The notes: generated from the letters alone by a model not told the origin. 64,000 nucleotides of DNA from Galactobacter caseinivorans (GCF_003640665.1 NZ_QQXL01000001.1:682001-746000), one strand, 5' to 3'. Positions 42,994 to 52,685 are shown, numbered from the stretch's first letter. Numbers and translations are program-made.

Positions 42994-44337
42994 ATGACCA
43001 CTTCAGCCACACCCGCCTTGACGCCGCAACGGCGTGCCGAGCAACGGAAGGTGCTTGCGGGCACCCTCGTGGGCACGTCCATCGAGTGGTACGACTTCTT
43101 CATCTACGCCCAAGCCGCCGGGCTCGTGCTTGCCCCACTCTTCCTGGCTCCGCTGAGCACCCAGAATCCTGGCCTGGCCCAGATTCTGTCTTTCGCGACC
43201 ATCGGCATCTCCTTCCTCTTCCGCCCGCTTGGCGCCATCGTCGCGGGCCACCTGGGTGACAAGTTGGGCCGCAAGAAGATGCTGGTCCTCACGCTCATCC
43301 TGATGGGCGCCTCCACGGCGCTGATCGGCCTGTTGCCCACTTACGCGCAGATCGGCGTTGGCGCGCCCATCCTGCTGATCCTGCTGCGCATCCTGCAGGG
43401 CTTCTCCGCCGGTGGCGAGTGGGGCGGTGCCGCGCTCATGGCCGTGGAGCACGCGCCCAAGGGCAAGCGTGGCCTCTTTGGCGCGTACCCGCAGATCGGC
43501 GTGCCGATCGGCATGATCCTGGCCACCCTGGTGCTGTGGGTCCTGCGCACCACGCTTGGCGCCCAGGCCTTCCTTGAGTGGGGCTGGCGCCTGCCGTTCC
43601 TCTTCTCCATCGTGTTGGTCTTTGTTGGCTGGATCATCCGCCGCGCTGTGGAGGAGTCCCCGGTCTTCGCCGAGCTGCAGGATCGCAAGCGCGAGTCCTC
43701 CGCCCCGCTGAAGCAGCTGTTCAAGAACCACACCAAGGAGGTCATCCTTGCTGCGCTGATCTTCATCTCCAACAACGCCGCGGGCTACCTGCTGATTGCC
43801 TTCTTCATCAGCTACGTCAGCAAGACGCTGAAGCAGCCGCTTGACTCGGTGCTCCTCGTGACGGCGCTGGCGTCCACGGGCTGGCTGATCTTCACGCTGG
43901 TGGGCGGCTGGCTCTCGGACAAGATCGGTCGCGTCCGCACCTTCCAGATCGGCTACGTGCTGGTGCTGCTGTGGGTCATCCCCATGTGGTTCCTGATCGA
44001 TACCGGCTCGCTGCCCCTCTACTTCGTGGCCGCGTTTGTGCTCACGATCGGCCTTGGCCTCTCCTATGGCCCGCAGGCTGCGCTCTACTCCGAGATGTTC
44101 CCGGCCCACGTGCGCTACTCCGGCGTCTCGATTGGTTACGCCCTCGGTGCCATCCTTGGCGGCGCGTTTGCCCCCATGATCTCCGAGGCCATCCTGAACG
44201 CCACCGGCAAGTCCTGGTACATCGGCATCTACATGGCCGGCATCACGGTGATCTCCCTGATCGCCGTCTCGCTGGTCAAGGACCGCCCCGATCGCCCCCT
44301 GGGCGTCGCGGCGGAGGACAGGCTCACCAAGGCCTGA
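42994..44337 (+). CDS. MHS-family MFS transporter (shikimate/carboxylate/betaine type)
   Basis: The protein has 447 residues and is a metabolite:proton symporter of the ShiA/ProP/KgtP group. The start VLAGTLVGTSIEWYDFFIYA is the family hallmark. The motif GHLGDKLGRKKMLVLTL is motif A, and LRILQGFSAGGEWGGAALMAVEHAP follows. GGWLSDKIGRVRTF repeats motif A in the second half. The substrate is probably a carboxylate or osmolyte. GAGGGG lies 8-9 nt before the ATG at 42994. Regulation by a cAMP-type receptor is suggested by a TGTGA-N6-TCACG site upstream. Confidence 0.9.
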   Translation: MTTSATPALTPQRRAEQRKVLAGTLVGTSIEWYDFFIYAQAAGLVLAPLFLAPLSTQNPGLAQILSFATIGISFLFRPLGAIVAGHLGDKLGRKKMLVLTLILMGASTALIGLLPTYAQIGVGAPILLILLRILQGFSAGGEWGGAALMAVEHAPKGKRGLFGAYPQIGVPIGMILATLVLWVLRTTLGAQAFLEWGWRLPFLFSIVLVFVGWIIRRAVEESPVFAELQDRKRESSAPLKQLFKNHTKEVILAALIFISNNAAGYLLIAFFISYVSKTLKQPLDSVLLVTALASTGWLIFTLVGGWLSDKIGRVRTFQIGYVLVLLWVIPMWFLIDTGSLPLYFVAAFVLTIGLGLSYGPQAALYSEMFPAHVRYSGVSIGYALGAILGGAFAPMISEAILNATGKSWYIGIYMAGITVISLIAVSLVKDRPDRPLGVAAEDRLTKA

Positions 44338-44354
44338 TCAAAAACACTGCTCGA

Positions 44355-44392
44355 CGGCGGCCGTCCCGGACCATGGTCTGGGGCGGCCGCCG
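44355..44392. terminator. Terminator of the MHS transporter gene
   Basis: A 16-bp stem (two G-T wobbles) with loop CCATGG, 18 bp after the stop codon. Confidence 0.75.
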
Positions 44393-44604
44393 CTGTGTGT
44401 CAGTGGGTGATGCGCCATCGACTTCCTCCGCAAGAGGACGCCTCCCCATTTCAGGCAGCCTTGCAGGAGATGAAGGTGTAGCAGGCGGCACAGCAGGAAC
44501 GCGAGTTCCACGCTCAGGCGTATCAGGTGGGGGTCAACGCCTTGTTGGGGCTGAGCTGTGAGCCCCTGACCTTTGCCCCAGAAGGAGGGTTCCCAAAGGT
44601 CAAC

Positions 44605-44646
44605 AGCGGCGGCCGCCCCGGAACAGTGTCCGGGACGGCCGCCGCT
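44605..44646. terminator. Terminator of the RND permease gene
   Basis: An 18-bp stem with one mismatch and loop ACAGTG, just after the minus-strand stop. The arms match those of the hairpin at 44355-44392. Confidence 0.75.
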
Positions 44647-44667
44647 TGTGTGCGCGGGCAAGCGCCG

Positions 44668-47600
44668 CTAGGCGGGGGAGCCCTCCGCCGGCGGGTTGGC
44701 CGCGTGGCGCCCGCGGGAGGCCCGGGGCTCGCCAGTGACCACATCAATGGTCCCCGTCCACGGCTCACTCACGAGCTGCGCACCTGCACCATTGCCGCCG
44801 TCTTGAGTGGCCTGACCGGTCTGAGTTGCGGCGTCAGAGCCGCGCGCGCCCACTGAATCGGCGGGCACCAAACCCAGCGAGACGTCGTCGAGCCCATCCG
44901 GCTCAGGGCCGGTACCGTTCACGCGCTTCTTCTCCCGGCGGCCCTCCACCAAGTGGTACAGCACCGGCACCAGGATCAGGGTCAGCAAGGTGGAGGAGAT
45001 CAAGCCACCCACCACCACGACAGCCAGCGGCTGAGAGATGAAGCCGCCGGACCCGGTGAGACCCAGCGCCATGGGGACCATCGCGAAGATGGTGGCCAGC
45101 GCCGTCATCAGGATGGGTCGCAGACGGCGACGCGCGCCCATCATGATGGCGTCATCCAGGCTCATAGCCGGGCGCTGAGCCGTGGGGCGCCGGTACTGGT
45201 TGATCAGGTCAATGAGCACAATCGCGTTCGTGACCACGATGCCCACGAGCATGAGCATGCCGATGAGCGAGGCCAGGCCAAGTGGCACGCCGGTCACGAT
45301 AAGCAGGCCGATGGACCCGGTCGCCGCAAACGGGATGGAGACCAGAAGAATCAGCGGCTGCACCAGCGACTTAAACGTGGCCACCATGATGACGTACACA
45401 ATGGCGATGGCCGCGAGGAGCGCCAGACCCAGCTGCTGGAACGAGTCCGCCTGCTGCGTGGCCGCGCCGCCCAAGGTGGCCGTCGCGCCGTCGGGCAGGT
45501 CAAGATCTGCCAGGCGCTGCGTCACCACAGCCGACACGGCGCCGAGCCCCGTCTCCGTCGGAGTGATGGTCACCGTGGAGATGCGATCGGTGTCCTGGGT
45601 GGTGATGCTTGACTCGGAGTCCACGCGGCTGATCTTCGCGAAGTCCTCCAGCGGCACCGGACCGGTCGCCGTGGTAATCTCCAGGTCCTTCAGGTCATCG
45701 AGGCCGCTCAGGCTCTTGCCCTCGCCCACCTTGACGTCCAGCGTGGAGAAGCCGAAGGTCACCTTCCCCGCTGGCAGCGGGTTCAGCGTCGCGTTGACCA
45801 GGCCGGCAATCTGCGCCTGGCTCAGGCCGGCCTTGGCCGCCTTCTCGCGATCCACGGTGACCTGGACCTGGGGCTGCGTTGAGCTCAAGTCAGACTCCAC
45901 CGCGGTGGCATCCGGGATGCCCTCCATGGTGTCCCTGACCTGCTTGTCCGCCTTGGCCAGAGTGTCGGGATTGGAGGCCTTCACGTTGATGGTGATGTCG
46001 CTGCTGAAGCCGCCGCCCTGCGTGGCAGAGACCTCCACCTCGCCGCCGGTATTGACCTTCTTCACCTCCGCGCGGGAGGCGTCAACGATCGCGGTGACGT
46101 CCTCTCCCTTCGCCGTGGTGACGGTGAAGGTGGCCTTGTCTGCTCCGCTGGCACCGGTCAGCGCGGCGAATCCGGTATAGCCGGAGCCGATGGTGACCTG
46201 AATGTCCTGGACGCCGTTGATGTCCTTGAGCGCCTTCTCCACCTTCTCCGCTGCCGTGTCCGTGCGATCAAGCGAGGTGCCCGCGGGCATCTGCAGCGTG
46301 GCAGAGAAGGAGGTCTGACCGGTGCTGCCCAGCAGGTTGAACTTGAGCATGAAGCTCATGCCAAACGTTGCCACCAGGATGAGCACGGAGGCCACCAGGG
46401 TGATGACGGGGTGGTGCTGGGTGCCGCGCAGCACGGGCACGTACATGCGCTGGAGCCAGGACTTTTCCTCCGCCTGCTCCGCTTCTGCGCGGGCAGCCGC
46501 GGAGGCGGAGACCGGGCCGGCGGAGCTCACGGGGGCGGGGGAGCCCGCCGCAAGGGCGGCGTTCTCCGCAGAAGCACCGGCGGTGCCGGCAGCTGTTGCC
46601 GTGGCGGAACCGCCCCGCTTGGCTGCCTGCTTGGCGGCCTTCTTCGCTGCCTTCCTGGCCTGGCGAGCGGCCGTGCCGCCCAAGAACCAGTAAGCCAGGA
46701 CGGGAACAATCGTCAGCGACACAAACAGGGACGCGATCAGCGCCACGGTCACGGTGAGGGAGAAGGGCCGGAAGAGCTCCCCGGCCAGGCCGCCAACAAA
46801 GGCCACAGGCAAGAAGACGGCCACGGTGGTCAGGGTGGATGCCGTGATGGCCCCGGAGACCTCCTTGACCGCGTCAAGAATGGCGGTGCCGCGCGGCCCG
46901 GCGTAGGCCAGGTGCCGCTTGATGTTCTCAATGACCACGATGGAGTCATCCACCACGCGGCCAATGGAGATGGTCAGCGCGCCAAGCGTGAGCATGTTGA
47001 GGGAGAAGCCAAAGGCCCACACCCCAATGAACGTGACGAGCAGGGAGAGCGGAATGGAGATCGCCGTGACCAGGGTGGATCGCAGCGACATGAGGAAGAT
47101 CAGGATCACGATGATGGCAAAGAGCAGGCCAAGCAGGCCCTCCACCGTCAGGTCGTGAATCGAATCGGTGATGGACGGGGCCTGGTCAAAGACCAAGGTG
47201 AACGTGGCACCGCTCTGATCCTGGAGTGCGGGCAGGGCCTTGTGCACCTCTTCGGAGACGCGCACCGTGTCCGCATCCAGCTTCTTGGTGATGGAGAGCG
47301 CCAGCGTCTCGTCGCCGTTGGTGCGGGTGATGGAGGTGCTTTCCTCATCCGCGAGTTTGACGGAGGCAACGTCCTTGAGCAGCTCAGTGGACCCGGTCTT
47401 CTTTGACACCAAAGGCAACGCCTCGATGTCCTTCACGTTGCCAAGGGCACCATTGGTCTGGATCGGTAGCGTCAGGCCGCCGTCCTCCAACTGGCCCAGC
47501 GGCATGGCACCGCCGGCGTTCTGGATAGCGCTCTGAACATCCGCGGGGGAGAGGCCCGCCTTGGTGAGCTTGTCCTCATCCGGGAGCACCCGCACGTACT

Positions 47601-48141
47601 GCGACGCCGCGCCGGTGACCTCCACCTGGCGCACACCCTCCAGCTTCTGCAGCACCGGGACCACGTCAGCTTCCAGGGTGTCTGCGGTCGCTGCCAGGGA
47701 ATCCTTGCCGGACACTGCGTAGAACACCACCGGGAAGTCCGCGATGGAACCGGCAAAGGACGTGGGCTGAACGCCGTCGGGCAGGGAAGGCTGCACCGTG
47801 GAGATGGCGCGGTCCACCTGGCCGCGCGCCCGGTCAAGGTCGGTGCCGTAGGCAAAGGTGAGGTTCACCGTGGTGGAGCCGGTGGTGGAGGTCGCGGTGC
47901 TTGAATCCAGCCCCTCAACTCCCTGCATGGCCGTCTCCAGTGGCTGACCCACCTGCTTGTCCATGACCTCGGGAGAGGCGCCGGCATTGCTCGCGGAGAC
48001 CGTGATCTGCGGGAACTCAACGCTGGGGATGAGCTCCTGCTTCAGTTGCGTCATGGAGATGGCTCCAAAGGCGCAGACAAAAACACAGACGAGCACAATC
48101 AGTGCGCGGTTACGTAGCGAAAGACGTGCGAGTAAGTGCAC
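44668..48141 (-). CDS. RND efflux permease (AcrB/HAE1 family)
   Basis: This is a membrane pump of 1157 residues with the standard RND plan: an N-terminal helix, a large periplasmic-type loop, six helices, a second loop and six helices. The proton-relay aspartates are present in IGRVVDDSIVVIENIKRHL (helix 4). The early loop has EFPQITVSASNAGASPEVMDKQV, typical of the family. A Lys/Ala-rich cytoplasmic insert of about 90 residues separates the halves (ARKAAKKAAKQAAKRGG), and the C-terminus has an extra acidic tail. No membrane-fusion partner or outer-membrane channel is encoded nearby. AAGGAG precedes the GTG start. Confidence 0.93.
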   Translation of the reverse strand: MHLLARLSLRNRALIVLVCVFVCAFGAISMTQLKQELIPSVEFPQITVSASNAGASPEVMDKQVGQPLETAMQGVEGLDSSTATSTTGSTTVNLTFAYGTDLDRARGQVDRAISTVQPSLPDGVQPTSFAGSIADFPVVFYAVSGKDSLAATADTLEADVVPVLQKLEGVRQVEVTGAASQYVRVLPDEDKLTKAGLSPADVQSAIQNAGGAMPLGQLEDGGLTLPIQTNGALGNVKDIEALPLVSKKTGSTELLKDVASVKLADEESTSITRTNGDETLALSITKKLDADTVRVSEEVHKALPALQDQSGATFTLVFDQAPSITDSIHDLTVEGLLGLLFAIIVILIFLMSLRSTLVTAISIPLSLLVTFIGVWAFGFSLNMLTLGALTISIGRVVDDSIVVIENIKRHLAYAGPRGTAILDAVKEVSGAITASTLTTVAVFLPVAFVGGLAGELFRPFSLTVTVALIASLFVSLTIVPVLAYWFLGGTAARQARKAAKKAAKQAAKRGGSATATAAGTAGASAENAALAAGSPAPVSSAGPVSASAAARAEAEQAEEKSWLQRMYVPVLRGTQHHPVITLVASVLILVATFGMSFMLKFNLLGSTGQTSFSATLQMPAGTSLDRTDTAAEKVEKALKDINGVQDIQVTIGSGYTGFAALTGASGADKATFTVTTAKGEDVTAIVDASRAEVKKVNTGGEVEVSATQGGGFSSDITINVKASNPDTLAKADKQVRDTMEGIPDATAVESDLSSTQPQVQVTVDREKAAKAGLSQAQIAGLVNATLNPLPAGKVTFGFSTLDVKVGEGKSLSGLDDLKDLEITTATGPVPLEDFAKISRVDSESSITTQDTDRISTVTITPTETGLGAVSAVVTQRLADLDLPDGATATLGGAATQQADSFQQLGLALLAAIAIVYVIMVATFKSLVQPLILLVSIPFAATGSIGLLIVTGVPLGLASLIGMLMLVGIVVTNAIVLIDLINQYRRPTAQRPAMSLDDAIMMGARRRLRPILMTALATIFAMVPMALGLTGSGGFISQPLAVVVVGGLISSTLLTLILVPVLYHLVEGRREKKRVNGTGPEPDGLDDVSLGLVPADSVGARGSDAATQTGQATQDGGNGAGAQLVSEPWTGTIDVVTGEPRASRGRHAANPPAEGSPA

Positions 48142-48229
48142 GACGGTGCTCCTTGGGTCTGAGGCGAAGCGGAGGTCACCAGGTGGTGGGGTACATCAAC
48201 GGGCCGGCTGAGTGGCCGGCCCGTGAGAC

Positions 48230-48271
48230 ACCGCGACCGCAAGCGGCTTGAATGCCGTTTGCGGTCGCGGT
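48230..48271. terminator. Terminator of mqo
   Basis: A 13-bp stem ACCGCGACCGCAA/TTGCGGTCGCGGT extended by GCGG/CCGT lies 10 bp after the mqo stop. A second hairpin (CGGGCCGGC) lies just beyond, at about 48200-48223. Confidence 0.78.
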
Positions 48272-48280
48272 GAAGGAGAA

Positions 48281-49759
48281 TCAGGCCAGGTGAAGCACCC
48301 GATCGGTGCTTTCCTTGGTCTGTTGATACAGCGCAGAATCCTGATTCAGGGTGTGACCCAAAGTCGGGACCATTTCCTTCAGCTTGTCCTCCCAGCCAGC
48401 GAACTGGTTCGGGAAGCACCGCTTGAGCAGCCCAAGCATAATCGGGGTGGCCGTGGACGCTCCAGGGGAGGCACCAAGCAGGCCGGAGATGGACCCGTCA
48501 GCGGAGGCAATCACCTCGGTGCCAAACTGCAGCACGCCGCCCTTCTTGGGATCCTTCTTGATGACCTGCACGCGCTGGCCGGCGGTGATGAGCTCCCAGT
48601 CCTGCAGGTTGGCGGCCGGGTAGTACTCCCGCATGGCCTCCATCTGCTGGTTGCGCGTCTTCATCAACTCGGTGACCAGGTACTTCACCAGATCAAGGTT
48701 GTCCTTGGCCACGGCCAGCATCGGCACCAGGTTGCTCGTGCGCACGGAGCCCGGGAGGTCCCAGAGCTTGCCGGTCTTGAGGAACTTGGGTGAGAAGCCG
48801 CCGTAGGGGCCAAACATGAGGGCCTTCTTGCCGTCCACGTAGCGCGTGTCCAGGTGGGGCACGGACATGGGCGGGGCGCCGACGGAGGCCTGGCCGTAGA
48901 CCTTGGCCTCGTGGCGATTGATGACCTCTTCGTTGGTGCACCGCAGGAACTCGCCGGAGACGGGGAAGCCGCCAAAGCCCTTGATCTCATCGATCCCGGA
49001 CTTCTGCAGCAGCGGCAAAGCGCCGCCGCCTGCGCCAACAAAGACGAACTTGGCGTCCACGAAGAAGGTCTGTGCGCTGACCTTGTTCTTCACCGTGAGG
49101 CGCCAGCCACTGCCGGAACGGGCAATGTTGGTGACGCGGTGCTCAAAGCGGACGTCCGCGCCCTTGGCGGCAAGGGAGTCCACGAGCTGCGAGGAGAGCG
49201 CACCGAAGTCAACATCGGTGCCGCCCACCACGCGGGAGGCCGCTACATTCTTGTGCGTGCGGCCCTCCGAGACCAGCGGGGCCCACTCGCGGATCTGGTC
49301 CAGATCCTCGGTGTACTCCATGGTGTCAAAGAGCGTGTTGGCGCTGAGGGAGTCGTGGCGCGTCTTCAGGTAGCGGCGGTTGTCCTCGCCGATCACAAAG
49401 CTCATGTGCGGCAGCGGGTGGATGAAGCTCTGCGGCTCCTTCACCACTGACTGGCTCACGGCCCACGAGTAGAACTGGCGGGTGAGCTGGAACTGCTCGT
49501 TGATGCCCAGGGCCTTCTTCGGGTCAACGGACCCGTCGGGGCCTGCCGGCGAGTAGTTCAGCTCGCACAGGGCCGAGTGGCCCGTTCCGGCGTTGTTCCA
49601 CGGGTCAGAAGACTCGAGGCCGGCACGCTTGAGGTTCTCGAATAGGCCAATGCTCCAGCCCGGTTCGATCTGCTGCAAAAACGTACCCAGGGTGGCGCTC
49701 ATGATGCCCCCGCCCACCAGGGCGACGTCGAGCGTGAGCGTAGGGGTTGCTGCGGACAC
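48281..49759 (-). CDS. mqo: Malate:quinone oxidoreductase
   Basis: MQO is a membrane-associated FAD enzyme that oxidises malate to oxaloacetate and reduces quinone, a TCA-cycle step common in actinobacteria. It has 492 residues. The FAD motif [18 protein letters not shown] is at about residues 11-28. The region [37 protein letters not shown] and the C-terminal [20 protein letters not shown] are typical. GTG 49759 is chosen because GGAG lies 5 nt upstream; an ATG at 49792 is also in frame. Transcription ends at a strong hairpin. Confidence 0.95.
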   Translation of the reverse strand: MSAATPTLTLDVALVGGGIMSATLGTFLQQIEPGWSIGLFENLKRAGLESSDPWNNAGTGHSALCELNYSPAGPDGSVDPKKALGINEQFQLTRQFYSWAVSQSVVKEPQSFIHPLPHMSFVIGEDNRRYLKTRHDSLSANTLFDTMEYTEDLDQIREWAPLVSEGRTHKNVAASRVVGGTDVDFGALSSQLVDSLAAKGADVRFEHRVTNIARSGSGWRLTVKNKVSAQTFFVDAKFVFVGAGGGALPLLQKSGIDEIKGFGGFPVSGEFLRCTNEEVINRHEAKVYGQASVGAPPMSVPHLDTRYVDGKKALMFGPYGGFSPKFLKTGKLWDLPGSVRTSNLVPMLAVAKDNLDLVKYLVTELMKTRNQQMEAMREYYPAANLQDWELITAGQRVQVIKKDPKKGGVLQFGTEVIASADGSISGLLGASPGASTATPIMLGLLKRCFPNQFAGWEDKLKEMVPTLGHTLNQDSALYQQTKESTDRVLHLA

Positions 49760-49876
49760 AGTGACTCCATCTCGAAAGCGGATGTTGATCACTGACAGGC
49801 TACCGCCGCACTGGCACCCTCTTGAAATCGGGGCCGGGTGTGCGGTATCGGGAGCGGGGAAGCGGTGGTGCAGGGA

Positions 49877-51688
49877 TCAGGCCAGGCGCACGCGAGCCAG
49901 CGGCTCATCCAGGACCGGGGACACCGGGTATTCAAGGATGCGGGGGCCAAGAGCCAGCGATGAAATGGGATAGACCAAGGGAATCAGCGGCAAATCCACC
50001 GTGAGCAACTCCACGATGTCGGCGTAGGCCTGCTGCCTGCTCTCACCCTCTGGAAGGGCGCGGGCCACGCGGAGGCGGCGGCGCACCTCCGGGGAGTCGT
50101 AGTCCAATTGCTCCGTTGTGCGGGAGAAGAGCGGGCCAAGAAAGTTCTCCGGGTCCCGGTAAGTGCCTTGGATTCCCAGCAGGTGCAGGCCCGCGTGGCG
50201 GCCGGTGCGCACGGCCGTGAAGTAGCCGTCATCCCACTTCACAGCGACTGGCTCCACGGTGATGCCCACGGTGGAGAGCATGCCGGAGAGCTTGGAGAAG
50301 AGCCGCTCGGGAAGGGGCAGGTACGGGCGGGCCACGTCGGTGGGGAAGAGGAAGGGAATCTTCTGCCCCGTGTACTTGGCATCCGCCAGCAGCCGCCGGG
50401 CCTTCTCGGGATCAAAGGGGTAGCTGGTGCCCGGATCCTCGATCCCCAGGCTGGGGGCCAGAGGAGAGGACGCTGCCTTGGAGCTGGACAGGAACAGATC
50501 CAGCAGGGCATTGCGATCAATGGCGTGAGCCAGGGCGCGGCGCACCCGATCATCCGCGAGCCACTTGTTGGAGCGGTTCAGGCCAAGGTAGGTCACGGAG
50601 AACGGGTCACGCGGGGGTACCTGGACGGCGGAGAGCACCAGCTCTTTGAGAACGTCAACGGTGACCAGGTCAAAGCCGTCGCTCTTCTGCGCCTCCAGGT
50701 CCCACACGCGCCGGGACACGCGGGGGGTGGGCGTCAGACGGATCTGGTCCACGGCGATCTCGCCGGAGAAGTGGCCGTGGCGGGCGGTCAGCACCACCGT
50801 CTCACCGTCCGTGGCGGCGGTGAAGGGCCCGGTTCCGACGGCCCCACGGCGCAGGGTGTCCTTCTTGGCTAGGCCGCGCAGCGCATCCGCCTCCTTGAGC
50901 GCCTGGGGGGAGACGATGCTAAAGGCCGGGTGGGTGAGGGCCCGCAGGAGAGGGGTGATGGGACGGCGCAGCGTGAGGCGCACGGTGCGCTCGTCCGGGG
51001 CGGCCGCGGAGATCAGGGCCGTCTCCACGTCGGAGAGCTGGTTATCCAACGGGTCGCCGCCCTTGACCTGGGGCAGACCTGCCGCGTCTTCGGGGCGGCT
51101 GGTGGTGGCGTCGTCTTGGGTGGTGGGCTCCTGGGAGGGCCCACTGGACTGCGGCGTTTGGCTGGGGCTGGGGGAGGGCGACTGCTTGGTGGGCGTCGGG
51201 GTGGATTCCTTGCTGTCCTCCACGGCGTCCAACAACGTGGAGATCGCCGCGGCGTCGTATTCCTTGACGCTCCCCAGCGCCTTCCAGCGGTTCACGTTGG
51301 CCACCACCGCGTCCGCGTTGAAGGGGGTGTCATCGCTAAAGGTGATGCCCTGGCGCAGCACAAACTCGTAGCTGAGCCCGTCTTCAGAGACGGTCCAGGA
51401 TTCTGCGAGGGAGGGGGCGGGGTTGCCGGTCTGCGCGTCAATGCCCACGAGCCGGTCATAGACCTGGCGGGTGATGCGCTGGGACTCCAGGTCGGAACCG
51501 ATCACCGGGTCCCAGCTGCCGGAGGAGGCCGGGGTCTGCAGGCTCAGCAGCCTGCCAGAGCCGCCGTTGCCGCCGGTGTTGTTCGGATCCGGTTGAGCCG
51601 GTGTGCAGCCGGCAAGGAGTACGCCTAGCGCGCCGAGGGAACCGCCGAGCACGGCCCTGCGAGACAGGTTCGTGCCTGGGAGCTGCAT
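49877..51688 (-). CDS. ABC transporter solute-binding lipoprotein (family 5, peptide/nickel type)
   Basis: The protein has 603 residues. The signal has a twin-arginine-like NLSRRAVLGGSLGALGVLLAGC with lipobox LAGC. The mature part follows the family 5 layout (SWDPVIGSDLESQRITRQVYDRLVGID, ESWTVSEDGLSYEFVLRQGITFSDDTPFNADAVV). An insertion of about 60 Ser/Thr/Pro/Gln-rich residues sits near residue 170-230. It would deliver peptides or other solutes to an importer, but no permease or ATPase gene is adjacent. AGGAGG lies 9-10 nt before ATG 51688. Confidence 0.88.
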   Translation of the reverse strand: MQLPGTNLSRRAVLGGSLGALGVLLAGCTPAQPDPNNTGGNGGSGRLLSLQTPASSGSWDPVIGSDLESQRITRQVYDRLVGIDAQTGNPAPSLAESWTVSEDGLSYEFVLRQGITFSDDTPFNADAVVANVNRWKALGSVKEYDAAAISTLLDAVEDSKESTPTPTKQSPSPSPSQTPQSSGPSQEPTTQDDATTSRPEDAAGLPQVKGGDPLDNQLSDVETALISAAAPDERTVRLTLRRPITPLLRALTHPAFSIVSPQALKEADALRGLAKKDTLRRGAVGTGPFTAATDGETVVLTARHGHFSGEIAVDQIRLTPTPRVSRRVWDLEAQKSDGFDLVTVDVLKELVLSAVQVPPRDPFSVTYLGLNRSNKWLADDRVRRALAHAIDRNALLDLFLSSSKAASSPLAPSLGIEDPGTSYPFDPEKARRLLADAKYTGQKIPFLFPTDVARPYLPLPERLFSKLSGMLSTVGITVEPVAVKWDDGYFTAVRTGRHAGLHLLGIQGTYRDPENFLGPLFSRTTEQLDYDSPEVRRRLRVARALPEGESRQQAYADIVELLTVDLPLIPLVYPISSLALGPRILEYPVSPVLDEPLARVRLA

Positions 51689-51734
51689 CCTGGTCTTCCT
51701 CCTGCTCACCGCGTGCATCCGGTGTTGTTGTGTT

Positions 51735-51819
<85 letters not shown>

Positions 51820-51823
51820 AAGT

Positions 51824-51843
51824 GCCCCTTCGCTGAAAGGGGC
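51824..51843. terminator. Hairpin terminator of bcp
   Basis: A short stem GCCCCTT/AAGGGGC with loop CGCTGA lies between the bcp 3' end and tRNA-Leu. Confidence 0.6.
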
Positions 51844-51923
51844 AGGACAGAGTCTATCCGGCCCAGCAGCCGGATTCTCGTTAGTCCGCCGTGTTCCCGG
51901 CAGACCCAGAGCGGCTCGTCAGC

Positions 51924-52400
51924 TTAGGACAGGCCAAGGTCGCGGCGCAGCTTGGCCACGTGGCCGGTCGCGCGCACGTTGTACTGGGCCAGGGACAGGT
52001 TCCCGTCCGGGTCCACCACGAAGGTGGAGCGGATCAGGCCCTCGTAGACCTTGCCGTAGTTCTTCTTCTCTCCCCAGGCCGCATAGGCCTGGGCCACCGC
52101 GTGATCCTCATCGGAGAGCAGGGGGAAGGAGAGGGACTCTGCCTGGGCAAACTTGGCGAGCTTGGCCACGGGATCCGGGGAAATGCCCACCACCACAAAG
52201 CCCTCCGCGCGCAGCGAGCCAAGCGAGTCTCGGAAGTCGCAGGCCTCCTTGGTGCATCCAGGGGTGGAGGCGGCGGGGTAGAAGTAGACGATGACGCGGC
52301 CCTGCTTGCGCAGTTCAGCCAGGGCCACGGTGGAGCCATCTGCTGCGGTCAGGGTGAAGTCAGGGGCGGGCTGCCCCGTGATCAGGCGCTGCGAAGTCAA
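51924..52400 (-). CDS. bcp: Thioredoxin-dependent thiol peroxidase (bacterioferritin comigratory protein)
   Basis: This peroxiredoxin reduces peroxides using thioredoxin. It has 158 residues: a start GQPAPDFTLTAADGSTVAL, then FYPAASTPGCTKEACDFRDS with peroxidatic Cys49 and resolving Cys54, five residues apart as in the Bcp/PrxQ group. The start is a TTG at 52400, supported by GGAGGA 4 nt upstream; the open frame to 52565 runs into the tRNA-Lys gene and has no family sequence. The gene lies between tRNA genes on the same strand. Confidence 0.93.
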   Translation of the reverse strand: MTSQRLITGQPAPDFTLTAADGSTVALAELRKQGRVIVYFYPAASTPGCTKEACDFRDSLGSLRAEGFVVVGISPDPVAKLAKFAQAESLSFPLLSDEDHAVAQAYAAWGEKKNYGKVYEGLIRSTFVVDPDGNLSLAQYNVRATGHVAKLRRDLGLS

Positions 52401-52494
52401 CGTGTCCTCCGGTCTAGCTTGGCAAGGGCCGTGCGTTGGCGCGGCCTGACTCGATCCTATCCAGACCGGCTCCAACCCCGCGGTTGGAACGCAG

Positions 52495-52523
52495 AAGGCC
52501 CCGTCCGTGATGGACGGGGCCTT
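52495..52523. terminator. Terminator of tRNA-Lys copy 1
   Basis: A perfect 12-bp stem AAGGCCCCGTCC/GGACGGGGCCTT with loop GTGAT directly follows the tRNA 3' end on the minus strand. Confidence 0.78.
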
Positions 52524-52530
52524 GCGTGGT

Positions 52531-52606
52531 TGGTGCACCCCTCGGGACTTGAACCCGAAACCCATTGATTAAGAGTCAATTGCTCTGCCAATTGAGCTAG
52601 AGGTGC
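52531..52606 (-). tRNA. tRNA-Lys (anticodon CTT), copy 1
   Basis: On the minus strand, acceptor GCACCTC pairs with GGGGTGC, D-arm GCTCAATTGGCAGAGC follows, and the anticodon stem ATTGA/TCAAT encloses CTCTTAA, giving CTT. The T-arm GGGTTCAAGTCCC and an encoded CCA complete it (76 nt). Confidence 0.97.
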
Positions 52607-52656
52607 TTAACCGTCTCCGAATCAATGTCTTTCAACACGAGCCGGCGACGACGTTC

Positions 52657-52685
52657 AGCATACATCCCGGCGGCGACGGAACGAA
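52657..52685 (-). promoter_or_regulatory. Candidate promoter of tRNA-Lys copy 1
   Basis: On the minus strand: TTCGTT, a 17-nt spacer, then TATGCT. Predicted start of transcription is about 44 nt before the tRNA. Confidence 0.5.

Larger units (their letters stand above)
44338..44667. other. Convergent intergenic region with mirror-image terminators and a possible gene remnant
   Basis: Besides two large GC-rich hairpins at its ends, the middle (about 44410-44602) contains a GC3-biased frame on the plus strand broken by a TAG near 44480. The frame reads QAALQEMKV, stop, QAAQQEREFHAQAYQVGVNALLGLS. This looks like a decayed gene, origin unknown. Two small hairpins (44547-44566; 44567-44602) follow. 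Confidence 0.45.
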
